Below, piece by piece: positions 33,613-41,556 of a stretch of 64,000 nt of DNA. The stretch lies in the NCBI RefSeq assembly GCF_022288825.1, contig NZ_JAKOOW010000024.1, forward strand, positions 70,211 through 134,210. Reading direction: 5' to 3'. Origin of the DNA: Kingella pumchi. Its GTDB lineage: Bacteria > Pseudomonadota > Gammaproteobacteria > Burkholderiales > Neisseriaceae. How positions within the stretch are numbered: position 1 is the stretch's first letter; each line of letters opens with the position of its first letter. The notes under the pieces are model-generated. The model had not been told where the DNA came from. It was given only the letters and a program-made list of their open reading frames with translations, and did no database searches. Made by a program: the position numbers and the translations under genes.

Positions 33613-34407
33613 ATGAACCATTACGATGCGGTCGGTTTTACCGGTATTACCGACGGCGAAAGCATATCCGCCGCCATCGACCAAGTGTTGCCGATTGCGC
33701 AGGCTTTCGGCGATTACGCGGTGTACCGCGATGCCAGCGGTGCCGAGTTGTGGACAGCCATCGACCAAAACAACGAGCTGCTCGCCTTTGAGCCGTATTT
33801 TTCAGGCTGCCTGCAGTCGGTTTGGGTAAGCCATGTCGAAGCCAACGAATACAACGACGGCACGGGTTTTGCCCAAGTGTGGCAAAACGGCAGCGCCGAC
33901 GGCGAGGGCGATTATCCCTTTGTGCTCGATATTCCCGATATCGTATCCTTTCCCGCAAGCACGGCGGACACGCCGCAGAAAATCGCGGTTTGTGCCTTTG
34001 CCGAATCGGCAGAGCTATTTGCCGACGAAGACGCATTCGATGCCGGCCAAGAAGGGCAGGAAATAAAATGGGCGGCGCAAAGTTTTATTCCCAGCGGCAT
34101 GTTTATCGACGAAAACGCGCCCGAGCGCACCCGCCCCGCCGCCCGCGCCTTGTTTACCGGCATGGTGCGGCGGGCGGAAAAACGGCGCAACGCCCTTACC
34201 GGCAGCGTGTTTTACTACTGTGAAATCGCAACCCACGGCGGCGTGTGGTCGGCGGTTTATCCCGATGCGGCTTTTAACGATACGCCGCAGGCCGGTAACG
34301 TGATACAGGGCGAGTATTGGCTGACGGGGCGGCTGGCAGATTCGTCCGTATCCGCGCCTGATCCTGCGAAAAAACGCAGCTTTTGGCAAAAACTGATGGG
34401 GAAATGA
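33613..34407 (+). CDS. hypothetical acidic protein
   Basis: A 264-residue soluble, acidic protein without signal peptide. Strand-rich segments (YAVYRDASGAELWTAIDQNN, FVLDIPDIVSFP, QSFIPSGMF, FYYCEIATHGGVWSAVYP) suggest a beta-sandwich or two-domain alpha/beta protein, ending in a basic KKRSFWQKLMGK tail. AAGGAAATAAC precedes the ATG. One DUS is read as FSGCLQ near 63. I recognise no family. Confidence 0.65.
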   Translation: MNHYDAVGFTGITDGESISAAIDQVLPIAQAFGDYAVYRDASGAELWTAIDQNNELLAFEPYFSGCLQSVWVSHVEANEYNDGTGFAQVWQNGSADGEGDYPFVLDIPDIVSFPASTADTPQKIAVCAFAESAELFADEDAFDAGQEGQEIKWAAQSFIPSGMFIDENAPERTRPAARALFTGMVRRAEKRRNALTGSVFYYCEIATHGGVWSAVYPDAAFNDTPQAGNVIQGEYWLTGRLADSSVSAPDPAKKRSFWQKLMGK

Positions 34408-34440
34408 TTTCAGGCTGCCTGTGTTCAGGCAGCCTGAAAA
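34408..34440. terminator. DUS-pair hairpin between convergent genes
   Basis: TTTCAGGCTGCCTG and CAGGCAGCCTGAAA with almost no loop, placed between the hypothetical gene and ribBX, which end towards each other. Confidence 0.6.
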
Positions 34441-34465
34441 GCTAGGCGGCGGGCAGCCGCCGTTT

Positions 34466-35548
34466 TTATTCTTCAAATCCGGTAATTTCCAAACCAAATC
34501 CGGTCAAACCGTTCATCGACGAGGGTTTGCCCATCACGCGCATTTTTCTCACTTTGAGGCCGGCAAGGATTTGGGCGCCGATGCCGTAGGTTTTTCTATC
34601 CCATTTTTTCACTTGGAAGCTGTTTTTGGGCAGGGTGCGCTCCAAAAGGGCGCTGCCGTCTTCGGTGCGGTGCAGCAGGATGGCGACGCCGTTTTCCGCC
34701 TGCTGGATGCGCTCGAGCGCTTTGGGCAGCGGCCAGGTGTGGTTGGGGTCGGCCTGCAGAAAGTCCATGGCGCTAAACGGCTCGTGCACGCGCACCAGGG
34801 TTTCTTCGGCGGCGGCGGGGTTGCCCTTGACCAGGGCAAGGTGGGTGTCGCCGTTGAGTTTGTCCACGTAAACATGTTGGCGGAAGTCGCCCCACGGGGT
34901 GTGGATCAGGGTGTCGCCCATTTCTTCGAGCAGGCTTTCGGTGCGGCTGCGGTATTCGATGAGATCGGCGATGGTGCCGATTTTGAGGTTGTGTTCGGCG
35001 GCGAATTTTTTTAATTCGGGCATGCGCGCCATGGTGCCGTCGTCGTTGAGGATTTCGCAGATGACGCCGGCGCCGGAGAGGCCGCACATTTGGGCGAGAT
35101 CGACGGCGGCTTCGGTATGGCCGGCGCGTACCAGCACGCCGCCTTTTTGCGCGCGCAGCGGGAAGATGTGGCCGGGCTGGACGATGTCTTCAGGGCGCAC
35201 GCCAGGCGAGACGGCGGTTTGGATGGTGTGGGCGCGGTCGGCGGCGGAGATGCCGGTGGAGATGCCGCTGGCCGCTTCGATGGATACGGTGAAGTTAGTG
35301 CCGTATTGGGCGCCGTTTTTCTGGGTCATCAGCGGCAGGCCGAGTTTGTCCACCAATGCGTTTTCCATCGGCAGGCACACCAGGCCGCGCGCGTGTTTGA
35401 TCATAAAGTTGATGGCTTCGGGGGTAACGAATTGGGCGGCCATCACCAAATCGCCTTCGTTTTCGCGGTCTTCGGCATCGGTGATGATGACCATGCGGCC
35501 GGCTTTGATGTCGGCCAGGATTTCGGGTACGGGAGAGATTTGGCTCAT
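34466..35548 (-). CDS. ribB: 3,4-dihydroxy-2-butanone-4-phosphate synthase with degenerate RibA domain (RibBX)
   Basis: The N-terminal ~200 residues are RibB, which makes the four-carbon unit of riboflavin from ribulose 5-phosphate. DAEDRENEGD and RAGHTEAAVDLA are its active-site segments. The C-terminal ~150 residues keep the RibA fold (RKTYGIGAQIL near the end) but where GTP cyclohydrolase II has its three zinc cysteines this protein reads RVHEPFSAMDFLQADPNH with none. It therefore should not act as RibA, and matches the RibBX variants known in Proteobacteria. It starts four bases after lgt and is probably co-transcribed with it. Confidence 0.92.
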   Translation of the reverse strand: MSQISPVPEILADIKAGRMVIITDAEDRENEGDLVMAAQFVTPEAINFMIKHARGLVCLPMENALVDKLGLPLMTQKNGAQYGTNFTVSIEAASGISTGISAADRAHTIQTAVSPGVRPEDIVQPGHIFPLRAQKGGVLVRAGHTEAAVDLAQMCGLSGAGVICEILNDDGTMARMPELKKFAAEHNLKIGTIADLIEYRSRTESLLEEMGDTLIHTPWGDFRQHVYVDKLNGDTHLALVKGNPAAAEETLVRVHEPFSAMDFLQADPNHTWPLPKALERIQQAENGVAILLHRTEDGSALLERTLPKNSFQVKKWDRKTYGIGAQILAGLKVRKMRVMGKPSSMNGLTGFGLEITGFEE

Positions 35549-35552
35549 GGTG

Positions 35553-36413
35553 TCAGGCTTTCTGTGCGGGATTTTTGCGGGCGAAGTAAAAGAGACCGGC
35601 AATGCCGACAAGCACCATCGGCAGGCTCAGCCACTGCCCCATCGACAGGCCAAGGCTCAGCAGGCCGAGTTGGGCGTCGGGCTGGCGGGCGTATTCGGCG
35701 GTAAAACGGAAGATGCCGTAGCCGGCGAGAAACATCATCGAAACCTGGCCGCTGGCGCGCGGTTTGCGCGAAAACCACCACAAGAGCGCAAACAGGCACA
35801 CGCCTTCCAGGGCAAACTGGTAAAGCTGCGAGGGGTGGCGCGGCAGGCTGCCGTATTGCGCCAGCCATTGGGCGTACTGCGGATTGGCGGCGGCCAGCTC
35901 CTGGTCGGCATATTGCGCCTGCGGGAAACCCATTGCCCAGAAGGCGGCAGGATCGGTAATCCTGCCCCACAATTCGCCGTTGATAAAATTGCCGATGCGC
36001 CCGGACGCCAGCCCCAGCGGCACCAGCGGCGCCACAAAGTCGGCCACCTGCCAGAAAGTCAGCTGGTTTTTGCGGGCGAAAAACCACAGCGCCAGCAGCA
36101 CGCCGATAAAGCCGCCGTGAAAAGACATACCGCCTTCCCACACTTTGAAAATGTCCAGCGGATGCGCCAGATAATTGCCCGGCTGGTAAAACAGCACATA
36201 GCCGATGCGCCCGCCGAGTATCACGCCGACAATGCCCCAGGTGAGCAGATCGTCGAGCATATCGCGGGTAAACACGGTGCCGCCGCGGCGGATGCGCAGC
36301 CGCCCCAGCCACAGAAACAGCATAAAGGCGGCGATATAGCTTAAGGCATACCAGCGGATGGGCAGGCTGCCGATGTGAAAGGCGGCGGGATCGAATTGGG
36401 GATGGATAATCAT
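35553..36413 (-). CDS. lgt: phosphatidylglycerol--prolipoprotein diacylglyceryl transferase
   Basis: Attaches diacylglycerol to the lipobox cysteine of prolipoproteins in the inner membrane, so all the lipoproteins of this window depend on it. The 286-residue polytopic protein has the signature GRIGNFINGELWGR around 140-153 and the GGMSFHGGFIG segment. A TTG four codons upstream is also in frame, but the ATG at 36413 begins the conserved MIIHPQFDP. It heads the lgt-ribBX unit with its own TATAAT promoter. Confidence 0.95.
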   Translation of the reverse strand: MIIHPQFDPAAFHIGSLPIRWYALSYIAAFMLFLWLGRLRIRRGGTVFTRDMLDDLLTWGIVGVILGGRIGYVLFYQPGNYLAHPLDIFKVWEGGMSFHGGFIGVLLALWFFARKNQLTFWQVADFVAPLVPLGLASGRIGNFINGELWGRITDPAAFWAMGFPQAQYADQELAAANPQYAQWLAQYGSLPRHPSQLYQFALEGVCLFALLWWFSRKPRASGQVSMMFLAGYGIFRFTAEYARQPDAQLGLLSLGLSMGQWLSLPMVLVGIAGLFYFARKNPAQKA

Positions 36414-36452
36414 GGAAAGGATCAAGCGCTAAGAAAAGGGAAAAGGGCGGCG

Positions 36453-36458
36453 ATTATA
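36453..36458 (-). promoter_or_regulatory. -10 box of lgt-ribBX
   Basis: TATAAT on the minus strand, 40 bases before the lgt ATG. Confidence 0.6.
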
Positions 36459-36467
36459 GCGAATACG

Positions 36468-36494
36468 GGCAGCCTGAAAAGTTTTCAGGCTGCC
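36468..36494. terminator. DUS-pair hairpin after the AIM24-like gene
   Basis: GGCAGCCTGAAAA and TTTTCAGGCTGCC with a one-base spacer, about 25 bases beyond the stop of the minus-strand gene at 36519. Confidence 0.55.
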
Positions 36495-36518
36495 TTCAGG
36501 CTTTCAGGCTGCCCTGTA

Positions 36519-37226
36519 TCAGGAACCGGGGCCGACCAGGCTGCGTATCCACGAGCCGAAGTTGTCGCTGTTGCGCGAGCAGAGGATGACTTTGCCGTTG
36601 CCGGAGAATTTCAGCACCACGCCTTCGCCGCTGGTGACGCTGTTGACCAGATTGCCCAGCAGGCCGCCGCTATTGCGCGAGGTGGTGACCGAGGGCTCGT
36701 AGTTCAGCCGGCTGTCCCAGGCGACGACGTGGCCGTTGTCGATGGTTACCGGCTTGTCGGCGGTTACTTCCAGCGTAAACAAAGTGCCGAAGCCGTTTAC
36801 CGCCAGCTGGCCGCTGCCGCTGCTCTGGCCGATGAAAAAGCCGCCGGTGCGGGCAAACAGCGCGCTGCCCAGGCTCTGCATCTGCGCGGTTACCTGCACG
36901 CCGCTGCTGGCGGCCAGATAGGCGCCGTCGGAGATTTTGTACTGGGTGGCGCCCACTTCGAGAATCTCGATCGAGCCGGGCATGGTGGGCGCGAGCAGGC
37001 AGTCGCCGTCGCCGCGCACCGCTTCGATGTGCTGCTGGAAAAAGCTCTCGCCGTTGGCCAGGCGGCGGGTCAGCGCGCTCCAAAAGCCGCCCTGCATGCG
37101 GCCGGAAAGGTCGAGATTGGCTTCCATCATCACCATCGCGCCGCTTTCGCAGGAAATGCTTTCGCCGCGGGCAAGGGAAACATGCAAAAAGGGGTCGTTG
37201 TCGCCGGTTATGGTAAATCGGGGCAT
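36519..37226 (-). CDS. AIM24/TIGR00266 family protein
   Basis: A 235-residue soluble protein with a repetitive beta-strand pattern. GESISCESGAMVMMEANLDL, a central GFFIGQSSGSGQLAVNGFG and GEGVVLKFSGNGKV are typical of the AIM24-like trimeric beta-prism family. Its role in bacteria is unknown (a mitochondrial relative affects inner-membrane architecture). The ATG at 37226 is preferred over one six codons upstream as it begins the conserved first strand. Confidence 0.85.
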   Translation of the reverse strand: MPRFTITGDNDPFLHVSLARGESISCESGAMVMMEANLDLSGRMQGGFWSALTRRLANGESFFQQHIEAVRGDGDCLLAPTMPGSIEILEVGATQYKISDGAYLAASSGVQVTAQMQSLGSALFARTGGFFIGQSSGSGQLAVNGFGTLFTLEVTADKPVTIDNGHVVAWDSRLNYEPSVTTSRNSGGLLGNLVNSVTSGEGVVLKFSGNGKVILCSRNSDNFGSWIRSLVGPGS

Positions 37227-37362
37227 GGCGGGTTCCTTATTCAAACGGAAAAACGGGAAAAACGGTTTTCAGGCTGCCGGCGGGTTCAGGCAGCCTGAAA
37301 GCAGCCTGAAAAGCGCAGCCGGCGCAAACCGGCAATCCACGCAGGTTTCAGGCTGCCTGAAA

Positions 37363-38442
37363 CTACAGCACGGCCTGCGGATAAGAGCCGATCACTTTGA
37401 CAAAGCCGGTGCGCTCACGCAGCTCGGCCAGCGCGGCGGCAACGTTGTCGTCGCCGGCATGGCCTTCGATGTCGATAAAAAACAGATATTCCCACAGGCC
37501 GCTGCGGCTGGGGCGGCTCTCGAACTTGCTCATCGACACACCGGCGCGGGTAAAGGGCTCGATTAGGCGGTTGAGCGCGCCGACCTTATTGGGCGCGCTG
37601 ACCACCAGCGAAGTCTTGTCGCGGCCGCCGGCGGCCACTTCCTGATGGCCGAGCACCAGAAAACGGGTGGTGTTGTCCGGCTCGTCTTCGATGCTGTCGG
37701 CCAGCTTGTTCAAACGGTAAATGTCGGCGGCGGCCTGGCCGGCGATGGCGGCGGCCTTGGGCTCTTCCTGCGCCAGCCGCGCCGCTTCGGCATTGCTGGC
37801 CACCGCCACGCGGCGCACTCGGGCGGGCAGGTTGTTGTTCAGCCAGTGGTGGCATTGCGCCAGCGCCTGCGCGTGGGCGTAAACCACTTCGATATCGTCG
37901 CGGCTGTCGGCACGGCTCAATAAATGGTGGTGGATGCGCAGCACCACTTCGCCGCAGGCGCGCAGCGGCGTCGAAACCAACAGATCCAGCGTGCGGCCGA
38001 CCGAACCTTCGGTGGAATTTTCCACCGGCGCCACGGCAAAATCCGCCTGCCGTGCTTCGGCCTGGCGCAGGCTGTCGTCCACCGTGGCGCAGGCAACGGT
38101 ATGGGCGGCATGACCGAAATGCTTGATCGCCGCCAGCTGGGTGAAAGTGCCTTGCGGGCCGAGATAGGCCACGGTCAGCGGCCGCTCCAGCGCCAGACAC
38201 TCGCTCATCACTTCGCGAAACAGCCGCGCCACCGCTTCGTCGGGCAGCGGGCCCGGGTTAAGGCCTTTGATACGGTGCAGCACCTGCGCTTCGCGCTCCG
38301 GCCGGTAAACGGTGCCGGTGCCTTTCAATTCGCCGATGGCGCGGGCGTGGGCGGCGCGTTGGTTGAGCAGCTGCAGCACCTGGCGGTCGATTTCGTCGAT
38401 GGCGTTGCGGTGCGGCAGCAGTTGGTCGTCGGACACGGACAT
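37363..38442 (-). CDS. pheA: bifunctional chorismate mutase/prephenate dehydratase
   Basis: P-protein of phenylalanine synthesis: chorismate to prephenate to phenylpyruvate. The 359-residue chain has an AroQ mutase (about 8-90), a dehydratase domain beginning VAYLGPQGTF with the catalytic TRF triad in NTTRFLVLG, and a C-terminal ACT domain with the ESRPSR Phe-binding motif. It is thus likely feedback-inhibited by phenylalanine. No leader peptide or attenuator is evident upstream. Palindromic DUS (37346-37362) abuts the stop. Confidence 0.95.
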   Translation of the reverse strand: MSVSDDQLLPHRNAIDEIDRQVLQLLNQRAAHARAIGELKGTGTVYRPEREAQVLHRIKGLNPGPLPDEAVARLFREVMSECLALERPLTVAYLGPQGTFTQLAAIKHFGHAAHTVACATVDDSLRQAEARQADFAVAPVENSTEGSVGRTLDLLVSTPLRACGEVVLRIHHHLLSRADSRDDIEVVYAHAQALAQCHHWLNNNLPARVRRVAVASNAEAARLAQEEPKAAAIAGQAAADIYRLNKLADSIEDEPDNTTRFLVLGHQEVAAGGRDKTSLVVSAPNKVGALNRLIEPFTRAGVSMSKFESRPSRSGLWEYLFFIDIEGHAGDDNVAAALAELRERTGFVKVIGSYPQAVL

Positions 38443-38795
38443 GGCGGCTCCTGTGGCGGAAAATGCAAAAGCGTGCATTCTACTATATTTGCGCCGCCGC
38501 GCCGCGTCCAAGGCAGCCTGAAAAAACGCAACGCCGCCGCAAAACCGTTTTCAGGCTGCCTTTGCCCCGCAGCTTGCGCCGGCCTGAAAACGCCAAAACG
38601 CAGCGGCGGGCGCAGATGCCGGCGGCAGGTGCTTTCAGGCTGCCGCTGTCTGCGGTAAGCCCTATGGCAGCCTGAAAGGCGTAAAGCGGCGTTTTTTCCG
38701 GCGCCGCCCGTTTATCGCCGCGGCGGAAAATGGTATATTGCGCCGCTTTGCAGGCCGTTGCGGCCAGATGTCCACCCCCACTTCGGAGAATCGAG
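38443..38795. other. divergent pheA-gcvT intergenic region
   Basis: About 350 bases without a gene. It contains DUS copies near 38512, 38549, 38634 and 38667 and a TATATT at 38734-38739 placed as a -10 box about 57 bases before gcvT. I looked for a glycine riboswitch and saw none; the transcribed leader would be too short for a tandem aptamer. Confidence 0.6.
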
Positions 38796-39893
38796 ATGAC
38801 CCTGAAAACCACTCCCTTCAACCAAGCCCACAAAGACGCGGGCGCGAAATTGATCGACTTCGCCGGCTGGGAGCTACCCATCCATTACGGCTCGCAAATC
38901 GCCGAACACGAAGCCGTGCGCACCGATGCCGGTATGTTCGACGTATCGCACATGCTGGTTACCGACGTAGCCGGCGCCAACGCCAAAGCCTTTTTCCGCA
39001 AACTGATTGCCAACGACGTCGCCAAGCTGGCCTTTGTCGGCAAAGCGCTGTACTCAGCGATGCTCAATGACAAAGGCGGCGTGATTGACGATTTGATCGT
39101 GTACCGCACCAACGAAGCCGAAACCCAATACCGCATCGTGTCCAACGGCGCCACCCGCGAAAAAGACAGCGCCCAGTTCCAAAAAGTCGGCGCCGAGTTC
39201 GGCGTGGCCTTTAATCCGCGCTACGACTTGGGCATGCTCGCCGTGCAGGGCCCCAAAGCGATTGAAAAACTCTTGACCGTCAAACCCGAATGGGCAGACG
39301 TGGTCAACAATCTCAAGCCTTTCCAAGGCGCGGATTTGGGCAAGGACTGGTTTGTCGCCCGCACCGGCTACACCGGCGAAGACGGCGTGGAAGTGATTTT
39401 GCCCGGCAGCGAAGCGGTTGCCTTTTTCAAAGCGCTGGAAGCAGCGGGCGTCAAACCCTGCGGTCTGGGCGCACGTGATACCCTGCGCATGGAAGCGGGT
39501 ATGAACCTTTACGGCAACGATATGGACGACGACGTGAGCCCGCTCGAAGCCGGTATGGGCTGGACGGTTGATCTGAAAGACGAAGCGCGCGATTTCGTCG
39601 GCAAAGCGCCGCTCGTTGCGCTGAAAGAACAAGGCGTGGCGGTGAAACAAGTCGGCCTGCTGCTCGCCAAAGGCGGCGTGCTGCGCGATCATATGGAAGT
39701 CGTTACCGATGCCGGCCGCGGCATCACCACCAGCGGCGTGTTCTCGCCCAGCCTGAAACAGTCCATCGCCATCGCCCGCGTGCCCAAAGCGTTTGAGGGC
39801 GACGCCGCCAAAGTGCTGATTCGCGGCAAGGAAGTCGATGTGCGCGTGCTGAAACTGCCCTTTGTGCGCAACGGCCAAAAGCAGTTTGACTAA
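38796..39893 (+). CDS. gcvT: glycine cleavage system T protein (aminomethyltransferase)
   Basis: Transfers the methylene group from the aminomethyl-lipoyl H protein to tetrahydrofolate, releasing ammonia. The 365-residue protein opens with FAGWELPIHYGSQIAEH, has the LGMLAVQGPKA and GYTGEDGVEV segments, the GARDTLRMEAGMNLYG motif near 225-240 and the GITTSGVFSPSL C-terminal motif. A start 22 codons upstream would run through the promoter. gcvH and gcvP are not in the window. Confidence 0.96.
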   Translation: MTLKTTPFNQAHKDAGAKLIDFAGWELPIHYGSQIAEHEAVRTDAGMFDVSHMLVTDVAGANAKAFFRKLIANDVAKLAFVGKALYSAMLNDKGGVIDDLIVYRTNEAETQYRIVSNGATREKDSAQFQKVGAEFGVAFNPRYDLGMLAVQGPKAIEKLLTVKPEWADVVNNLKPFQGADLGKDWFVARTGYTGEDGVEVILPGSEAVAFFKALEAAGVKPCGLGARDTLRMEAGMNLYGNDMDDDVSPLEAGMGWTVDLKDEARDFVGKAPLVALKEQGVAVKQVGLLLAKGGVLRDHMEVVTDAGRGITTSGVFSPSLKQSIAIARVPKAFEGDAAKVLIRGKEVDVRVLKLPFVRNGQKQFD

Positions 39894-39907
39894 ACCGATA
39901 CGCGCTA

Positions 39908-39938
39908 AGGTAGCCTGAAAAGTTTTTCAGGCTGCCTT
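39908..39938. terminator. DUS-pair hairpin after gcvT
   Basis: AAGGTAGCCTGAAAA (one-base DUS variant) and TTTTTCAGGCTGCCTTTT, 15 bases after the gcvT stop, with a T run. Confidence 0.6.
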
Positions 39939-39974
39939 TTGCCGTGCCAACAGAAAAAAACAGAGAGTAAAACC

Positions 39975-40547
39975 ATGAGCCAAACCATGACCAAAACCGG
40001 ATCACTGCTGCTGGCACTGGCGCTGGCCGCCTGCTCGGGCGAAGGGGAAAAACCGACCCCGCTCGCAGCTTCCGTTTCCGCACCGACGGCAGCTTCCGCT
40101 CCTGCTGCTTCCGTTCCCGCCGTTGCGGCATCGGCGCCCGCCGCCGCAAGCTGTCCGCCGGAAATGCCCGCTGAAATCGCCGGCATTTTGCAGCCCTATC
40201 TGCCGCAGGTGGGCAGAAGCTGCGCCGATGTCAAATTGCGCTACGGGCTGGACGAAGAGCCGTCGGAAGAGTATCCGCAGGCTACCCATTTTATTCTGGT
40301 CGGCCATATCGAAACCGACAATCCGGGCCGCGATATCGTCAAAAAACTGTTTGGCGATCGCGATATCGGCCTGATTGGCGATGGCGATGTCAGCGATGCC
40401 GGTTCGTTTGTCGAAGGCGGCAGCGAATGTCTGTTTTCCTACCTGCCCGAAGGCGTCGATACCATGGACGAGAAGGTGGAGCTGAAAGCCGATGTGAAAC
40501 GCGAGTACCGCGTGGTGTTCACCTGCGGCGCCAAGACGTCCCAATAG
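39975..40547 (+). CDS. lipoprotein of unknown function
   Basis: A 190-residue lipoprotein (lipobox LAAC, cysteine 20) with an Ala/Ser/Pro/Val-rich linker up to about 60. A compact domain follows, containing four cysteines (SCPPEM, SCADVK, ECLFSY, TCGAK) that could form two disulfides. The domain has mixed strands and the motif THFILVGHIETDNPGRDIVK. No family recognised. A longer in-frame start 12 codons upstream lies in the preceding DUS hairpin; the ATG at 39975 gives a standard signal peptide. Confidence 0.65.
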   Translation: MSQTMTKTGSLLLALALAACSGEGEKPTPLAASVSAPTAASAPAASVPAVAASAPAAASCPPEMPAEIAGILQPYLPQVGRSCADVKLRYGLDEEPSEEYPQATHFILVGHIETDNPGRDIVKKLFGDRDIGLIGDGDVSDAGSFVEGGSECLFSYLPEGVDTMDEKVELKADVKREYRVVFTCGAKTSQ

Positions 40548-40563
40548 CGCGTTTGTGCGTGAA

Positions 40564-40597
40564 AAAAAGCAGCCTGAAAGTTTTCAGGCTGCTTTTT
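40564..40597. terminator. DUS-pair terminator between convergent genes
   Basis: AAAAAGCAGCCTGAAA and TTTTCAGGCTGCTTTTT form a perfect long stem with T runs in both directions, between the lipoprotein gene and recO. Confidence 0.7.
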
Positions 40598-40627
40598 GCT
40601 TGGGCGGCGGAGTTTGCTTTGTGCCGC

Positions 40628-41368
40628 TCAAGCGCCGACGGTGCGGCGCATATCCTGCAGCTGCTGCAGCACGCGGCGGCTGGCAACGCCTTCGGGCAGC
40701 CTGAAATCGATCAGCAGCCTTGTGAGCCTGACTGCCTGCTGCAGGGCGTCGCCGTCGGCAAATTCGCCCGCGACCAGCTGGCGCAGCAGGCTGCCCGGCA
40801 CGATGATGCCGCCCTGTTCGGGCGCGTCGGTGGCGGTTTCTTCCAGCATGCGCTCGGGATGCAGGCGGTAATGGGCGTCGTCTGCCAGCGGCCGGCCGGC
40901 GGCGTCGCGCGTCAGATCGGGGGCGTAGCCCGTTTCGCGCAGCAGCGTCCATTCAAAGCGGCGCAGCGCGGCAACGGGATTTTCGTTTTGGCAGATGCGG
41001 CGCATCAGCGCGGCCAGCTCGTCAAACAGCAGTGGATGCGGGTCTTCGCGGGCGGTGAGTTTGAGCAGCAGCTCGTTGGCGTACAGGGCGCTGAATAGGG
41101 CGCGGCCGTGCGGCTGCGGCCAGCCGCCCAGCCATTCGGCGCGGTGCAGGGTTTTCAACTCTTCGCGGCCGAACCACGAGGCCGACAGCGGCACGAAGGG
41201 CACCAGTATGCCGCGCAGCTCGGAACCGCGGGTGCGGGCGCTGCGGGCGAGCAGGGCAAGGCGGCCGTGTTCGCGCGAAAACACTTCCAGCCACAGGCTG
41301 TTTTCCCGCCACGGTTTGGACGAGAGCAGAAACACTTGCTGATGATTGACCCGCTGGGTTTGCGCCAT
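40628..41368 (-). CDS. recO: DNA repair protein RecO
   Basis: Works with RecR and RecF to load RecA on SSB-coated gaps. The 246-residue protein has the N-terminal OB-fold (QVFLLSSKPWRENSLWLEVFSREHG), a helical core and a short C-terminal region. It lacks the CxxC zinc motif found in some RecO proteins, as is common in betaproteobacteria. The start at 41368 is preferred over an ATG 20 codons upstream that overlaps the promoter. One DUS is read as FRLPEG near 224. Confidence 0.92.
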   Translation of the reverse strand: MAQTQRVNHQQVFLLSSKPWRENSLWLEVFSREHGRLALLARSARTRGSELRGILVPFVPLSASWFGREELKTLHRAEWLGGWPQPHGRALFSALYANELLLKLTAREDPHPLLFDELAALMRRICQNENPVAALRRFEWTLLRETGYAPDLTRDAAGRPLADDAHYRLHPERMLEETATDAPEQGGIIVPGSLLRQLVAGEFADGDALQQAVRLTRLLIDFRLPEGVASRRVLQQLQDMRRTVGA

Positions 41369-41396
41369 GGCTGATGCCTGTTGGAAAAAAGTGCGG

Positions 41397-41402
41397 ATTA
41401 TA
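41397..41402 (-). promoter_or_regulatory. -10 box of recO
   Basis: TATAAT on the minus strand, 29 bases before the recO ATG. Confidence 0.6.
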
Positions 41403-41514
41403 GCGGATGCGGCGGCGCGGGCGGACACCGTTTTCCCGGCGGCAGCCTGAAAACGGATGATTCAAAGCAGCCTGAAAGCCGTTTTGCCGCGCGGGACAGC
41501 GGCGCCGTTTGCGC

Positions 41515-41520
41515 TATAAT
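41515..41520 (+). promoter_or_regulatory. -10 box of smc
   Basis: TATAAT followed by CGCGCC, 37 bases before the smc ATG. A DUS lies between box and start. Confidence 0.6.
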
Positions 41521-41556
41521 CGCGCCTTTTTTTCAGGCTGCCTGCCCGTTTCCCCT

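Noticed and set aside
35549..36460. Possible FMN riboswitch controlling ribBX
   Set aside because: The gene starts four bases after lgt, and the lgt leader has none of the conserved FMN aptamer segments.
38443..38795. Possible glycine riboswitch before gcvT
   Set aside because: No aptamer-like conserved segments, and the likely -10 box leaves a leader of only about 50 bases.
39951..39970. A-rich run before the lipoprotein at 39975 as a phase-variable promoter spacer
   Set aside because: Only seven A, interrupted soon after, and no matching -10/-35 pair around it.
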